This document shows positions 32,612 to 40,984 of a stretch of DNA of 45,470 nt, in pieces (positions within the stretch are counted from its first letter, which is position 1; every line of letters starts with the position of its first letter). The translations under genes and the position numbers were made by a program. Under the pieces are notes generated by a model. It was not told the DNA's origin. It saw only the letters and a list, made by a program, of their open reading frames with translations, and searched no databases. This DNA comes from Bacteroides sp. (lineage in GTDB: Bacteria > Bacteroidota > Bacteroidia > Bacteroidales > Bacteroidaceae), in contig JAFURM010000048.1 in assembly GCA_017471925.1 (NCBI GenBank), forward strand, positions 1-45,470. The letters are read 5' to 3'.

Positions 32612-33364
32612 TCATTCTATATTCATTCTTTGCTTGACGGCCTCATATATCAGGATGCCAGCGGCAACCGATACGTTCAGCGATTCTATGGTGCCCAACA
32701 TGGGGATTTTGACCCACTCGTCACACAGGGCCAGATTGTCATAGGAGACGCCCTTATCCTCTGCACCCATGATGATGCACATCGGTCCCGTATAGTCGGC
32801 CTTGGTATAGTCATAATCCCCTTTCTCGGTGGCGGCGACTATCCTGAATCCACACTCCTTCAGGAAACGCAGGGTCTGTGTAAGGTTCTGCTCCCGACAG
32901 ACGGGCAGGGTGTGTAAGGCACCGGCCGATGTCTTTATGGCATCGGCATTCACCGAGGCACTGTTCTTGGCAGGAATGACAACAGCATCCACAGCCGCAC
33001 ACTCGCAGGTACGGGCAATGGCTCCGAAATTACGCACATCGGTTACTCCATCAAGCACGACAAACAGCGGATTCTTTCCCTGTTCGAAAAGGAAAGGAAC
33101 CAGTTGCTCACACTTCTGGTAGGTGATGGCTGAAATGAAGGCTATCACTCCCTGATGGTTTTTGCGGGTAATGCGATTGATACGCTCCACCGGTACCCGT
33201 TGAACGGGTATGGAAGTTCCTTTCAGAGCAGCAAACAGTTCCTTGGAGAGTTCGCTTTGGATATCCTTCTTCACCAATATCTTGTCTATCTCCTTCCCGG
33301 CCTGAATGGCTTCTATCACGGCTCTTACACCGAATATCATTTCACTTTTTTCAGTCACTGTCAT
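32612..33364 (-). CDS. rlmB: 23S rRNA (guanosine-2'-O-)-methyltransferase RlmB
   Basis: SPOUT-class SAM-dependent enzyme expected to methylate G2251. An N-terminal substrate-binding domain (MIFGVRAVIEAIQAGKEIDKILVKK) is followed by motifs DGVTDVRNFGAIARTCECAAVDAVV, GAEDKGVS and the knot LNVSVAAGILIYEAV. 250 aa from 33364; an internal ATG eight codons in is possible. It is 19 bp from recN and 7 bp from the pseudo-protease gene. Confidence 0.93.
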   Translation of the reverse strand: MTVTEKSEMIFGVRAVIEAIQAGKEIDKILVKKDIQSELSKELFAALKGTSIPVQRVPVERINRITRKNHQGVIAFISAITYQKCEQLVPFLFEQGKNPLFVVLDGVTDVRNFGAIARTCECAAVDAVVIPAKNSASVNADAIKTSAGALHTLPVCREQNLTQTLRFLKECGFRIVAATEKGDYDYTKADYTGPMCIIMGAEDKGVSYDNLALCDEWVKIPMLGTIESLNVSVAAGILIYEAVKQRMNIE

Positions 33365-33383
33365 TGGATTTCAGTTTATGGAT

Positions 33384-35054
33384 TTATAATGACGAGTCCA
33401 TCCCCAGCAATGCCCTTGCATTGTTAAGGGCCGCTTCCGTAAGCGTGGCTCCACTCAGCATGTGGGCTACCTCTTCCACCCGCTCCCGGTCGGTCAGGCG
33501 ACGGATGTGGCTGTTGGTCTCGGTCTCGTTGTCTTGTTTGTAAACTTTATAGTGGGCACGTCCTCTTGCCGCTATCTGCGGTAAATGGGTGATGCTGATG
33601 ACCTGACGGCTATGGTCTCCCATCTCCTGCATAATATCGGCCATGCGGTCGGCAATCTCCCCGGACACTCCGGTGTCTATCTCATCAAAAATAATGGTAG
33701 GCAGCTTGACGGCTCCGGCTATCATGGCCTTGACAGAGAGCATGACACGGGCTATTTCACCTCCGGAAGCCACGGAAGAGATGTTTTGCAGCGTTCCGTT
33801 CTTGTTGGCGGAAAAGAGGAAGCTTACCGTATCTGCGCCATGCAGTCCAGGCTCCTTCCGTTTTCCCATTTCTACCACAAAGCGCACGTTGGGCATTCCT
33901 AAGGGCACCAGTCTCTCAGCCATCTGTTGTTCCACGATACGTGCTGCCGCACGGCGACGGTTGGTCAGAATGGCGGCCTGCTCTTCCACCTTATTATATA
34001 TAGCTTCACAGGCAGCCTTCACTTCTTCAATACGGGAATCGGAAGAGGTGATGCCGTTCAGACGTTCAGCATACTCATCGCTCAAGGCTATCAGTTCTTC
34101 CACCGTAGACACGCGATGCTTCTGCTGCAGGGAATAAATCTGGTTCAGACGTTCATTCACCTCCTGAAGTCTCTCAGGATTAAACTCCACCTCTTCGCCT
34201 CTGTCCGCAACCTCTTGGGAAATATCCTTCAGTTCGATATAGGTACTCTCCAGGCGTTCCGTCAATTCTACAGCCGGCTGATAGACCCGTTGCAGTCCCT
34301 GCAAGGTATGGAGACATTCCTTCATGGCGGCCAACACGGCACCTTCGTCCGAGGCCAACAGATTGTCCGTCCTGAAAAGTGCCGCCTTGATGTCTTCGGC
34401 ATGGGTCAAGGTCTCTGCCTCCTGTTCCAGCTCTTCCTGCATGCCGGGGAGCAGACGAGCTTCCTCCAGTTGTTGCAACTGGAAACGGATATAATCCTCA
34501 TCGGCCTTGGCCTTTTCGGCATGCTCGACAAGTGCTTCCAACTGTTGCTGCGTCTGTTTCCATTCGCGATAGAGCGCGGTATAACTGTTCAGTGCCTCAT
34601 CGTTGTAGGCAATGATGTCCAAGACATTGAGTTGGAAGCCCTCCTTGTTCAGCAGAAGATTCTGATGCTGGGAGTGCACGTCAATCAGCAATTCGCCCAA
34701 CTCCCTCATCTGTGTCAGTGCGGCCGGCGTATCATTGATGAAAGCACGGCTCTTGCCTGCGGCAGAGAGTTCCCGACGCAGTATACATTCATCCTCATAC
34801 TCCAATTCATGCTCCTCAAAGAAAGGGCGCAGGTTATAGCCCGCAATATCGAAACGGGCCTCAATGACACACTTGGCCGCTCCCCGACGGATTGCCTTCA
34901 CGTCAGCACGCTGTCCCAGGAGCAACCCTATAGCCCCCAGAATGATGGACTTTCCCGCACCGGTCTCACCGGTTATCACGGAGAATCCCGATGTGAAATC
35001 AATGTCCAGTTTCTCAATGAGGGCATAATTCTGTATGTATAGTGACTGCAGCAT
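33384..35054 (-). CDS. recN: DNA repair protein RecN
   Basis: SMC-like ATPase of recombinational double-strand-break repair. Walker A GETGAGKSIILGAIGLLLGQRA is near the N-terminus, with long coiled-coil regions in the middle (residues ~150-350). The C-terminal half carries the signature SVASGGEIARVMLSVK and Walker B TIIFDEIDTGVSG. 556 aa, usual length. The start is 2 bp after the coaBC stop, so translation is probably coupled. Confidence 0.95.
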   Translation of the reverse strand: MLQSLYIQNYALIEKLDIDFTSGFSVITGETGAGKSIILGAIGLLLGQRADVKAIRRGAAKCVIEARFDIAGYNLRPFFEEHELEYEDECILRRELSAAGKSRAFINDTPAALTQMRELGELLIDVHSQHQNLLLNKEGFQLNVLDIIAYNDEALNSYTALYREWKQTQQQLEALVEHAEKAKADEDYIRFQLQQLEEARLLPGMQEELEQEAETLTHAEDIKAALFRTDNLLASDEGAVLAAMKECLHTLQGLQRVYQPAVELTERLESTYIELKDISQEVADRGEEVEFNPERLQEVNERLNQIYSLQQKHRVSTVEELIALSDEYAERLNGITSSDSRIEEVKAACEAIYNKVEEQAAILTNRRRAAARIVEQQMAERLVPLGMPNVRFVVEMGKRKEPGLHGADTVSFLFSANKNGTLQNISSVASGGEIARVMLSVKAMIAGAVKLPTIIFDEIDTGVSGEIADRMADIMQEMGDHSRQVISITHLPQIAARGRAHYKVYKQDNETETNSHIRRLTDRERVEEVAHMLSGATLTEAALNNARALLGMDSSL

Positions 35055-35056
35055 AA

Positions 35057-36286
35057 TTACGGTCTGTTTTTCAGTTCCTCCACCAGATGGTCTATAATGT
35101 CTGCGGCAACAGCTGCCTTGGACTTCAACGGATATTCCCGGGTTCCGTCTGCATCAACAATACTGATTTTATTGGTATCATGACGGAATCCGGCCCCTTT
35201 GTCATTCAAGGAATTGAGCACGATGAAATCCAGATTCTTGCGACACCGCTTGTCTTGGGCATTATGCAATTCGTCAGTCGTCTCCAATGCAAACCCCACC
35301 AGCAGTTGTCTCTTGCCATTCATACCCTTTAGACGGCCCAGCGTAGCGGCAATATCCTGCGTAGGAACCAGTCGCAGTTCCATAGGACCGGTCTTCTCAC
35401 GCTTGATTTTCTCGGAAGCCACCACCTCCGGAGTATAATCGGCCACGGCTGCAGCAAGAATGGCAGCATCTGCTTCGGGGAAACAGGCTGTGGCAGCCTC
35501 ATACATCTCGGCAGCAGATTCCACCTTGATAAGACGGGCCACGGGATAGTAAGTCTCTTGTTGCACCGGCCCGGAAACAAGTGTCACCGATGCACCGCGC
35601 GAGGTACACTCGTCAGCCAGTGCGCAACCCATTTTTCCGGAAGAATAATTGCCGATGAAGCGCACCGGGTCTATCTTTTCAAACGTAGGCCCGGTAGTAA
35701 TCAGGATATGTTTTCCTCTGAGGTCACCGTCACGCCGTGCAAAAAACTCTTCTATATGTCTGATAATGATTTCAGGTTCTTCCATGCGTCCTTTTCCCAC
35801 CAGGTGGCTGGCCAGTTCGCCCGTAGCCGGCTCTATGATATAATTGCCATAGGAACGGAGAGTCTCCAGGTTATGCTGGGTGGAAGGATGGGCATACATG
35901 TCAAGATCCATTGCCGGTGCTATAAAGACGGGAGCCTTGGCCGAGAGATAGGTGGTTATCAGCATGTTGTCGGCTATGCCGTTGGCCATTTTGCCTATCG
36001 TGCTCGCTGTGGCCGGAGCAATCAGCATGGCATCGGCCCAGAGTCCCAGGTCCACATGACTGTTCCATGTCCCGTCACGTTGGGCGAAGAACTCGCTGAT
36101 TACCGGTTTGCTGGTCAATGCGGAGAGGGTGATGGGAGTGATGAATTCCTTGCCTGCCGGCGTGATGACCACCTGGACTTCCGCCCCCTTCTTCACCAGT
36201 CCTCTGATGATGTGGCAGGCTTTATAGGCGGCGATACTGCCTGTAATGCCCAGGACTATCTTCTTACCTTTCAATACGTTTGCCAT
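35057..36286 (-). CDS. coaBC: Bifunctional phosphopantothenoylcysteine decarboxylase/phosphopantothenate-cysteine ligase
   Basis: Two consecutive steps of coenzyme A synthesis. The N-terminal flavoprotein domain (CoaC) shows LGITGSIAAYKACHIIRGL, the catalytic His77 in WNSHVDLGLWAD and the PATASTIGKMANGIADN loop. The C-terminal CoaB domain has ILITTGPTFEKIDPVRFIGNYSSGKMG. The numbering runs +2 from E. coli Dfp: His75 matches His77, but Asn125 corresponds to Asp127 (PAMDLDMY) and Cys158 to Ser160 (GELASHLVGKGRM). Both substitutions look like the form I recall in Bacteroidota rather than decay, since the rest is intact (409 aa). It is 9 bp after the exonuclease and 2 bp before recN. Confidence 0.94.
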   Translation of the reverse strand: MANVLKGKKIVLGITGSIAAYKACHIIRGLVKKGAEVQVVITPAGKEFITPITLSALTSKPVISEFFAQRDGTWNSHVDLGLWADAMLIAPATASTIGKMANGIADNMLITTYLSAKAPVFIAPAMDLDMYAHPSTQHNLETLRSYGNYIIEPATGELASHLVGKGRMEEPEIIIRHIEEFFARRDGDLRGKHILITTGPTFEKIDPVRFIGNYSSGKMGCALADECTSRGASVTLVSGPVQQETYYPVARLIKVESAAEMYEAATACFPEADAAILAAAVADYTPEVVASEKIKREKTGPMELRLVPTQDIAATLGRLKGMNGKRQLLVGFALETTDELHNAQDKRCRKNLDFIVLNSLNDKGAGFRHDTNKISIVDADGTREYPLKSKAAVAADIIDHLVEELKNRP

Positions 36287-36295
36287 ATCAGGAGA

Positions 36296-37069
36296 TTATT
36301 TTTGACTCAATTCGCGCAGACGAATCTTGGTCAGCATATTCTTGGTGTTCAGCGTGAAGTCACTGCTCAGAATCCAGCTGTAATAACCGGGGTCACGCTT
36401 CAGAACCTCCGCTACCGACATTCCTTTATATTTTCCGAAATTGAAGATTTCCACTCCATTCTCGTCATAGACCATGCGACCGGCAAAGTCCACGTTCTTG
36501 TTGAATGTGGAGTAGTCAGCCAGGAAGGCAATGTCATTCTGCAGGGCTTCGGGATAACGGTCCAGCTGGGCCATCAGCACTTCATAGGTAGCCCGTGTAT
36601 CCGCCTCGGCAGTATGGGCATCTTCCAGATTGCGGCCGCAATAGAATTTATAGGCGGCAGACAGCGTGCGCTGTTCCAGTTTGTGGTAGATGACCTGCAC
36701 GTCTACAAACTTACGTCGGGACATGTCGATATCCACCCCTGCACGCAGAAATTCCTCGGCCAACAGGGGGACATCAAAACGATTGGAGTTGAATCCGGCA
36801 ATGTCACAGCCCTCTATTTCAGCGGCAATGCTCTTGGCCACCGTCTTGAATGTGGGACAGTCGGCTACATCGGCGTCATATATGCCATGCACAGCCGATG
36901 CTTCTGCCGGGATGGGCATTTCGGGGTTGATACGCAAGGTCTTGGCCGATTCGTTGCCATTGGGCCACACTTTCAGGTAACAGATTTCCACGATGCGGTC
37001 CGTATTGATGTTCGTTCCCGTTGTCTCCAGGTCAAAGAAGACGATAGGGTTCTTCAGGTTCAGTTTCAT
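36296..37069 (-). CDS. DEDDh 3'-5' exonuclease, DNA polymerase III epsilon-like
   Basis: Exonuclease of the DnaQ superfamily. The motifs are FFDLETTGTN (ExoI, Asp-x-Glu), FNSNRFDVPLLAEEF (ExoII) and EDAHTAEADTRATYEV (ExoIII with His). A C-terminal segment after residue ~215 (FGKYKGMSVAEVLKRDPGYYSWILSSDF) is the exonuclease-associated 'X-T' type module seen in Bacteroidota DnaQ-like proteins. The start at 37069 (MKLNLKNP) gives 257 aa. It lies between dnaN and coaBC, and the dnaN linkage suggests a proofreading or repair role. Confidence 0.9.
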   Translation of the reverse strand: MKLNLKNPIVFFDLETTGTNINTDRIVEICYLKVWPNGNESAKTLRINPEMPIPAEASAVHGIYDADVADCPTFKTVAKSIAAEIEGCDIAGFNSNRFDVPLLAEEFLRAGVDIDMSRRKFVDVQVIYHKLEQRTLSAAYKFYCGRNLEDAHTAEADTRATYEVLMAQLDRYPEALQNDIAFLADYSTFNKNVDFAGRMVYDENGVEIFNFGKYKGMSVAEVLKRDPGYYSWILSSDFTLNTKNMLTKIRLRELSQK

Positions 37070-37106
37070 TGTATACCGTTTATAAGTTATCAAGTCATGC
37101 ACAAGA

Positions 37107-37137
37107 AAGCGAGGGTGTATATGGCACATCCCCGCTT
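37107..37137 (-). terminator. Weak hairpin between dnaN and the exonuclease gene
   Basis: 12-bp stem with two mismatches (37107-37118 aagcgagggtgt; 37126-37137). No clear T-run. It may attenuate or only separate the genes. Confidence 0.3.
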
Positions 37138-37163
37138 GCCCGGCATTATCATTTTAAGATGGA

Positions 37164-38288
37164 TTAATCGTTCAGCATCATCGGCATCAGCAGCATCAGC
37201 AAGTCTTCGTTCTCTTCCTGATCCACGGGAATGATTACGCCTGCGCGACTGGGATCGGCCAACTCGATGGTGATTTCCTGAGCAGAAATATTGTTCAGGA
37301 TGTCGATCAGGAAGGTGGACTTGAAGCCGATGCTCATGGCATTGCCGGTATATTGGCAGTTCTGAGTCTCCTCGGCAGAGGTAGAGAAGTCAATATCCTG
37401 AGCCGACACGGTGATCTGATTTCCCTGCAGACGGAGCTTGATCAAGCTGCTGGCCTGGGAAGAGAAGATGGAAACGCGGCGTAATGCACCAAGAAGCTGT
37501 TGACGGTCAATGATGACCTTATAGGGGTTGTTCTGCGGAATGACTGAGTTATAGTTGGGATAGCGTCCTTCTATCAGGCGGCACACCATGCGATAGTTTT
37601 CCAAAGTGAAGACGGCATTGCGCTCATCGAAAGAGATTTCCACCTGACCCTGTTCCTTAGGCAGAAGGCTCTTCAAGAGATTGGCCGGTTTCTTGGGCAG
37701 GATGAAGGCGGCACGCTCATTGCCCTTGGCGGCCAGCGTTCTGCAACGCACCAGCTTGTGACCGTCGGAGGCTACCAGAGTAATGTCTTCCGTAGTGATG
37801 TCAAAGTAGATACCGTTCATGACAGGACGCAACTCATCATCGGCTGTAGCGAAGACCGAGCGGTTAATGCCTGCCAGCAACACCTGTGCATCAATCTCCA
37901 CACGCACTGCGTTGTCACCCAAAACGGCAGACTGGGGGAACTCGTCTGCATTCTGTCCCATAAGGCTGTATTTACCGTTCTGATAGAGCACGGTGGTTTC
38001 CAGCGTGTTCATGTTCACTTCAAAGGTCAACGGCTGCTCGGGAATTTCCTTCAATGCATCTAAGAGGGTACGTGCACTGATGGCAAAACGCCCGTTGGCG
38101 TCACTTTCATTGACTTCTAACGTAGTGACCATGGTTGTCTCGCTGTCGGATACGGTAACCGAAAGGACGTTGTCCTGCAAGTCAAACAGGAAGCAATCCA
38201 GAATGGGAAGTGCATTTTTGGAGTTGATGACACGGCTGATAGCCTGAAGATGGCTGGAGAGCACGGTGCTTGAAACGATAAATTTCAT
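37164..38288 (-). CDS. dnaN: DNA polymerase III beta sliding clamp
   Basis: Ring-shaped processivity clamp. 374 aa with three repeated domains. The start MKFIVSSTVLSSHLQAISRVINSKNALPILDCFLF and the C-terminal pattern ending in IIPVDQEENEDLLMLLMPMMLN are typical. The hydrophobic-pocket region (PMM near the C-terminus) is present. It leads a minus-strand operon of DNA repair, CoA and rRNA-methylation genes. A promoter is visible at 38358-38389. Confidence 0.95.
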   Translation of the reverse strand: MKFIVSSTVLSSHLQAISRVINSKNALPILDCFLFDLQDNVLSVTVSDSETTMVTTLEVNESDANGRFAISARTLLDALKEIPEQPLTFEVNMNTLETTVLYQNGKYSLMGQNADEFPQSAVLGDNAVRVEIDAQVLLAGINRSVFATADDELRPVMNGIYFDITTEDITLVASDGHKLVRCRTLAAKGNERAAFILPKKPANLLKSLLPKEQGQVEISFDERNAVFTLENYRMVCRLIEGRYPNYNSVIPQNNPYKVIIDRQQLLGALRRVSIFSSQASSLIKLRLQGNQITVSAQDIDFSTSAEETQNCQYTGNAMSIGFKSTFLIDILNNISAQEITIELADPSRAGVIIPVDQEENEDLLMLLMPMMLND

Positions 38289-38357
38289 AGATTCTATATT
38301 TTAAAGTTTTTATTTATATTCACGCCATGGACGGAACTGCCGTCTCAAAGTATCGGA

Positions 38358-38389
38358 CAAAGTTAACAAAAGTATTTACGACAGCCAAG
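38358..38389 (-). promoter_or_regulatory. Promoter of the dnaN operon
   Basis: Minus strand: -7 TAACTTTG (38365-38358) with a -33 CTTG (38389-38386), 20-nt spacer. A second -7-like TACTTTTG overlaps at 38374-38367 but lacks a -33 at the right distance. Confidence 0.5.
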
Positions 38390-38440
38390 AATCTCAAGGA
38401 AAAATAGCCACATCGCCCCACTTTTCTTTATCCAGGAGGA

Positions 38441-39361
38441 CTATCTCAACTTCAGCCGATCACCGATTTCGGGTATATAGTCGCCGTTCTTCTTGTTCAT
38501 CTTATAAAGATTCTTCAAACGGATACCATAGATTTGTGAGATGGAGTGCATGGATTCACCGCTTCTCACGATGTGATATTCGTGCCCCTTGACAGCCTTC
38601 TTGTTCTTCTGCTTCAAGTAGATGATGTCACCGGCCTCCAAGGTGTAGTCCTTGTGCAGGTCATTATATTTCACCAGTTTTTTCCATGCGATGCCAAACT
38701 CTCCCGCAAGGTGGCGGAAGGTGTCGCCATCGCGGGCCACCACATAAGCCAGTCCGTTGGCAATATATACCTGATGGGGGCGGACGAGCCACGGTTTCTT
38801 CTTCACCTCCTTCTCCCAGCGGCGTGCCTCCCGTTTGCTCATGCCCTGGCGGTCATACTTGTACAGTTCATAGTCCTCAACAATCGAAATCAGCCGATTG
38901 GCATAGGAGGGATCGGTGGCATATCCAGCCTTCTTCAGGCCGCGCGCCCACCCTTTATAATCCGTAATCTTCAGTTTGAAAAGAGAGGCATAACGGGTGC
39001 CTTGCACCAGAAAGGTTGAATGGTCCTCATAAGAGTCCTTGGGATTGCTGTACGCCCGAAAGCACTCTCCCTTGGCATCATCGTCATAGTAGACCTTCCG
39101 TCCCCGCCAGTTCTTGTGACACTTGATGCCGAAATGATTGTTGCTCTTGCGGGCCAGTTGGCTCATCCCCGCCCCGCTCTCCAGGAGTCCTTGGGCCAGC
39201 GTGATACTGGCCGGAATCTTGTGTTTCTGCATCTGTGCGACGGCAAGGGGAGCATATTGCTTGATGTAGGCATTATATCGGGCATTGCGGCGCTGGGCAT
39301 GCACGGCCGTAGCCAGCAAGAGGAACACCACCCATAGAGTCAGTCTGATAGTTTGCTTCAT
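38441..39361 (-). CDS. Secreted glucosaminidase-domain protein with LysM repeat
   Basis: Probable peptidoglycan hydrolase. Signal peptide MKQTIRLTLWVVFLLLATAVHA. The catalytic glucosaminidase domain (about 30-170) has the Glu in ASITLAQGLLESGAGMSQLA, then FGIKCH and the core around DDHSTFLV-like EDHSTFLVQGTRY. At least one clear LysM-type peptidoglycan-binding motif is at the C-terminus (YHIVRSGESMHSISQIYGIRLKNLYKMN), and a second, weaker one precedes it (YVVARDGDTFRHLAGEFGIAWKKLVKYND). 306 aa. It is divergent from the cytidine deaminase gene. Confidence 0.9.
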   Translation of the reverse strand: MKQTIRLTLWVVFLLLATAVHAQRRNARYNAYIKQYAPLAVAQMQKHKIPASITLAQGLLESGAGMSQLARKSNNHFGIKCHKNWRGRKVYYDDDAKGECFRAYSNPKDSYEDHSTFLVQGTRYASLFKLKITDYKGWARGLKKAGYATDPSYANRLISIVEDYELYKYDRQGMSKREARRWEKEVKKKPWLVRPHQVYIANGLAYVVARDGDTFRHLAGEFGIAWKKLVKYNDLHKDYTLEAGDIIYLKQKNKKAVKGHEYHIVRSGESMHSISQIYGIRLKNLYKMNKKNGDYIPEIGDRLKLR

Positions 39362-39401
39362 GCTTCATTTTTTGAGTTCGATACAAAAGTCTGCAAAAGA
39401 A

Positions 39402-39431
39402 TTGAGATTTCCAATTTCTTCGCTATCTTTG
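39402..39431 (+). promoter_or_regulatory. Promoter of the cytidine deaminase gene
   Basis: TTG at 39402-39404, 19 nt, TATCTTTG at 39424-39431, about 30 nt before the start at 39462. Confidence 0.7.
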
Positions 39432-39461
39432 TGCATACAATTTCACTTAATACATTGCTGC

Positions 39462-39944
39462 ATGAAAGACAAGACCCTACAGATTGCTATAAAAGTGTAC
39501 GATTTTTCCGAACTGCCTGCGGAAGACCAATCCCTGCTCCACATGGCCAAGGAGGCCACCTATCGGAGCTATGCCCCCTATTCCCATTTCTCTGTAGGTG
39601 CGGCAGCCCTGTTAGAGAATGGCGAGACGGTCAGTGGAAGCAACCAGGAGAATGCGGCCTACCCTTCCGGCATCTGTGCAGAGCGCACCACCCTCTTCTA
39701 TGCCAACTCACGCTATCCCGACCAGGCGGTCACCACCCTTGCCATAGCGGCACGCAACGAGCGTGGAGAGTTTCTTCCCACTCCTATTCCTCCTTGCGGA
39801 GCCTGTCGCCAGGTGATGCTTGAGACCGAAGCACGCGCCCGACGTCCCATGCGCATCCTGCTCTATGGCACAGCAGAAGTCTATGAACTGCAAGGAGTCT
39901 CTTCCCTGCTTCCGCTCTCCTTCAGCGCTTCGGCCATGCAATGA
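39462..39944 (+). CDS. cdd: Cytidine deaminase
   Basis: Zinc enzyme of pyrimidine salvage converting cytidine/deoxycytidine to uridine/deoxyuridine. The zinc ligands and catalytic Glu are in AAYPSGICAERTTLFYAN (Cys-Ala-Glu) and PPCGACRQVM (Cys-x2-Cys). The substrate segment YAPYSHFSVGAAALLENG is intact. 160 aa. The start at 39462 is chosen because it follows the promoter by about 30 nt; the frame extends further upstream. Its last 23 bp overlap the end of the opposing gene (39922). Confidence 0.94.
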   Translation: MKDKTLQIAIKVYDFSELPAEDQSLLHMAKEATYRSYAPYSHFSVGAAALLENGETVSGSNQENAAYPSGICAERTTLFYANSRYPDQAVTTLAIAARNERGEFLPTPIPPCGACRQVMLETEARARRPMRILLYGTAEVYELQGVSSLLPLSFSASAMQ

Positions 39945-40395
39945 GGTTTTCAGAGGCCGAATAAGATTTCAGGAGGGTCAATGTGCGTTCCCGCTGTTTC
40001 CTTCTGTTGAATTGCCAGAACTCCCTGGTAAACAGCAGCATCAGGTCATACCCTTTCGGTGCATGACCATCCTGTATTTTCCGGTGCAACCCGAGCAACA
40101 GGTTAGGATCTATGCCATAGTGTCTGAGCGTAAGCACTTCGGTACGGATATCCTTCTTGACTTGGGGCAGCGAAGCGTCATAGGCCAGCCAGGGCTTGTA
40201 CTCCACGGGCAGAGGAACGACCTCGGGCAGTTCCACCCCCATCTCTTTCAGGGCCTTGGCGTTCAACTTTATCTCTCCCTCACTCTGCAACAGTTCTTGC
40301 AGGCGCAAGGAGTCCTCCGCATTCCACTCTTGTGCACAAAGACCGGCAAAGGCCATAAGCGACACTCCCATCAACAGGAACAGACGTCTCACCAT
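39922..40395 (-). CDS. Secreted protein of unknown function, last gene of the sigma operon
   Basis: A hydrophobic N-terminus (MVRRLFLLMGVSLMAFAGLCAQ) reads as a signal peptide. The mature part is basic and mixed, about 135 residues (EWNAEDSLRLQELLQSEGEIKLNAKALKEMG, GYDLMLLFTREFWQF). It may be one of the Bacteroides-only DUF families, but I cannot assign the number. The start at 40395 is chosen over 40431 because it begins the signal peptide and lies 8 bp after the upstream stop (40404). The 3' end overlaps cdd by 23 bp. Confidence 0.65.
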   Translation of the reverse strand: MVRRLFLLMGVSLMAFAGLCAQEWNAEDSLRLQELLQSEGEIKLNAKALKEMGVELPEVVPLPVEYKPWLAYDASLPQVKKDIRTEVLTLRHYGIDPNLLLGLHRKIQDGHAPKGYDLMLLFTREFWQFNRRKQRERTLTLLKSYSASENLIAWPKR

Positions 40396-40403
40396 ACCAC
40401 TCA

Positions 40404-40967
40404 CTACCACCACATATAACCGCTTCCACACAAAGGTTCGTCATAGCACGGATCTACCGTCCACATGGTTCGGGGCAGTTTACGCCCTTCCCACCAACGC
40501 CGATAACGCTCTGCCGCATCCCTGACCTCGGCATCCGAGAGGAAATAGATTCCTTCATAATTGTCTGCATCCGTATGCACCATCTTGCACCCCATAGAGG
40601 CGAAGCGTCCTAAGCGGATAGTCTCTATCGTCCATAAGATGCACTCCCCCAGCCTCAGTTTGCCCCCTGCCGAATAGGAGACGGGAGCCAAAGGGAAGGA
40701 GGAAATCAGTGTCATGTCTTCTGCATGCTCCAGCAGATACTCAATATCATCCATGGTGAAATGAGGAATGTGGTTCACGCCGTCACTTCCCTGAACGCTA
40801 TACTTGCCGCTCTTCAACTGTTTCACGAAGAGGGCGGCATCGGGATGGTTGTAGTCCAGCATCTCCTCATGGCATGCACTTCCCAAGAGGGCCATGCACA
40901 CCAGCAAAGCAACGAGTCCCCAACGGGCCGTCAGATGACGATTTAGGCGATATGGCTGTTTCATCAT
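40404..40967 (-). CDS. Predicted lipoprotein of unknown function
   Basis: 187 aa with a hydrophobic signal ending LLGSAC-H, a lipobox-like site at about residue 32. The mature protein contains MDDIEYLLEHAEDMTLISSFPL and a Trp-rich end (YRRWWEGRKLPRTMWTVDPCYDEPLCGSGYMWW). It is probably a Bacteroides-specific DUF protein that I cannot name securely. It lies between the membrane/barrel gene and another secreted protein in the ECF sigma operon, so an envelope role is likely. Confidence 0.65.
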   Translation of the reverse strand: MMKQPYRLNRHLTARWGLVALLVCMALLGSACHEEMLDYNHPDAALFVKQLKSGKYSVQGSDGVNHIPHFTMDDIEYLLEHAEDMTLISSFPLAPVSYSAGGKLRLGECILWTIETIRLGRFASMGCKMVHTDADNYEGIYFLSDAEVRDAAERYRRWWEGRKLPRTMWTVDPCYDEPLCGSGYMWW

Positions 40968-40984
40968 TCTATCTCCTTATTTAT

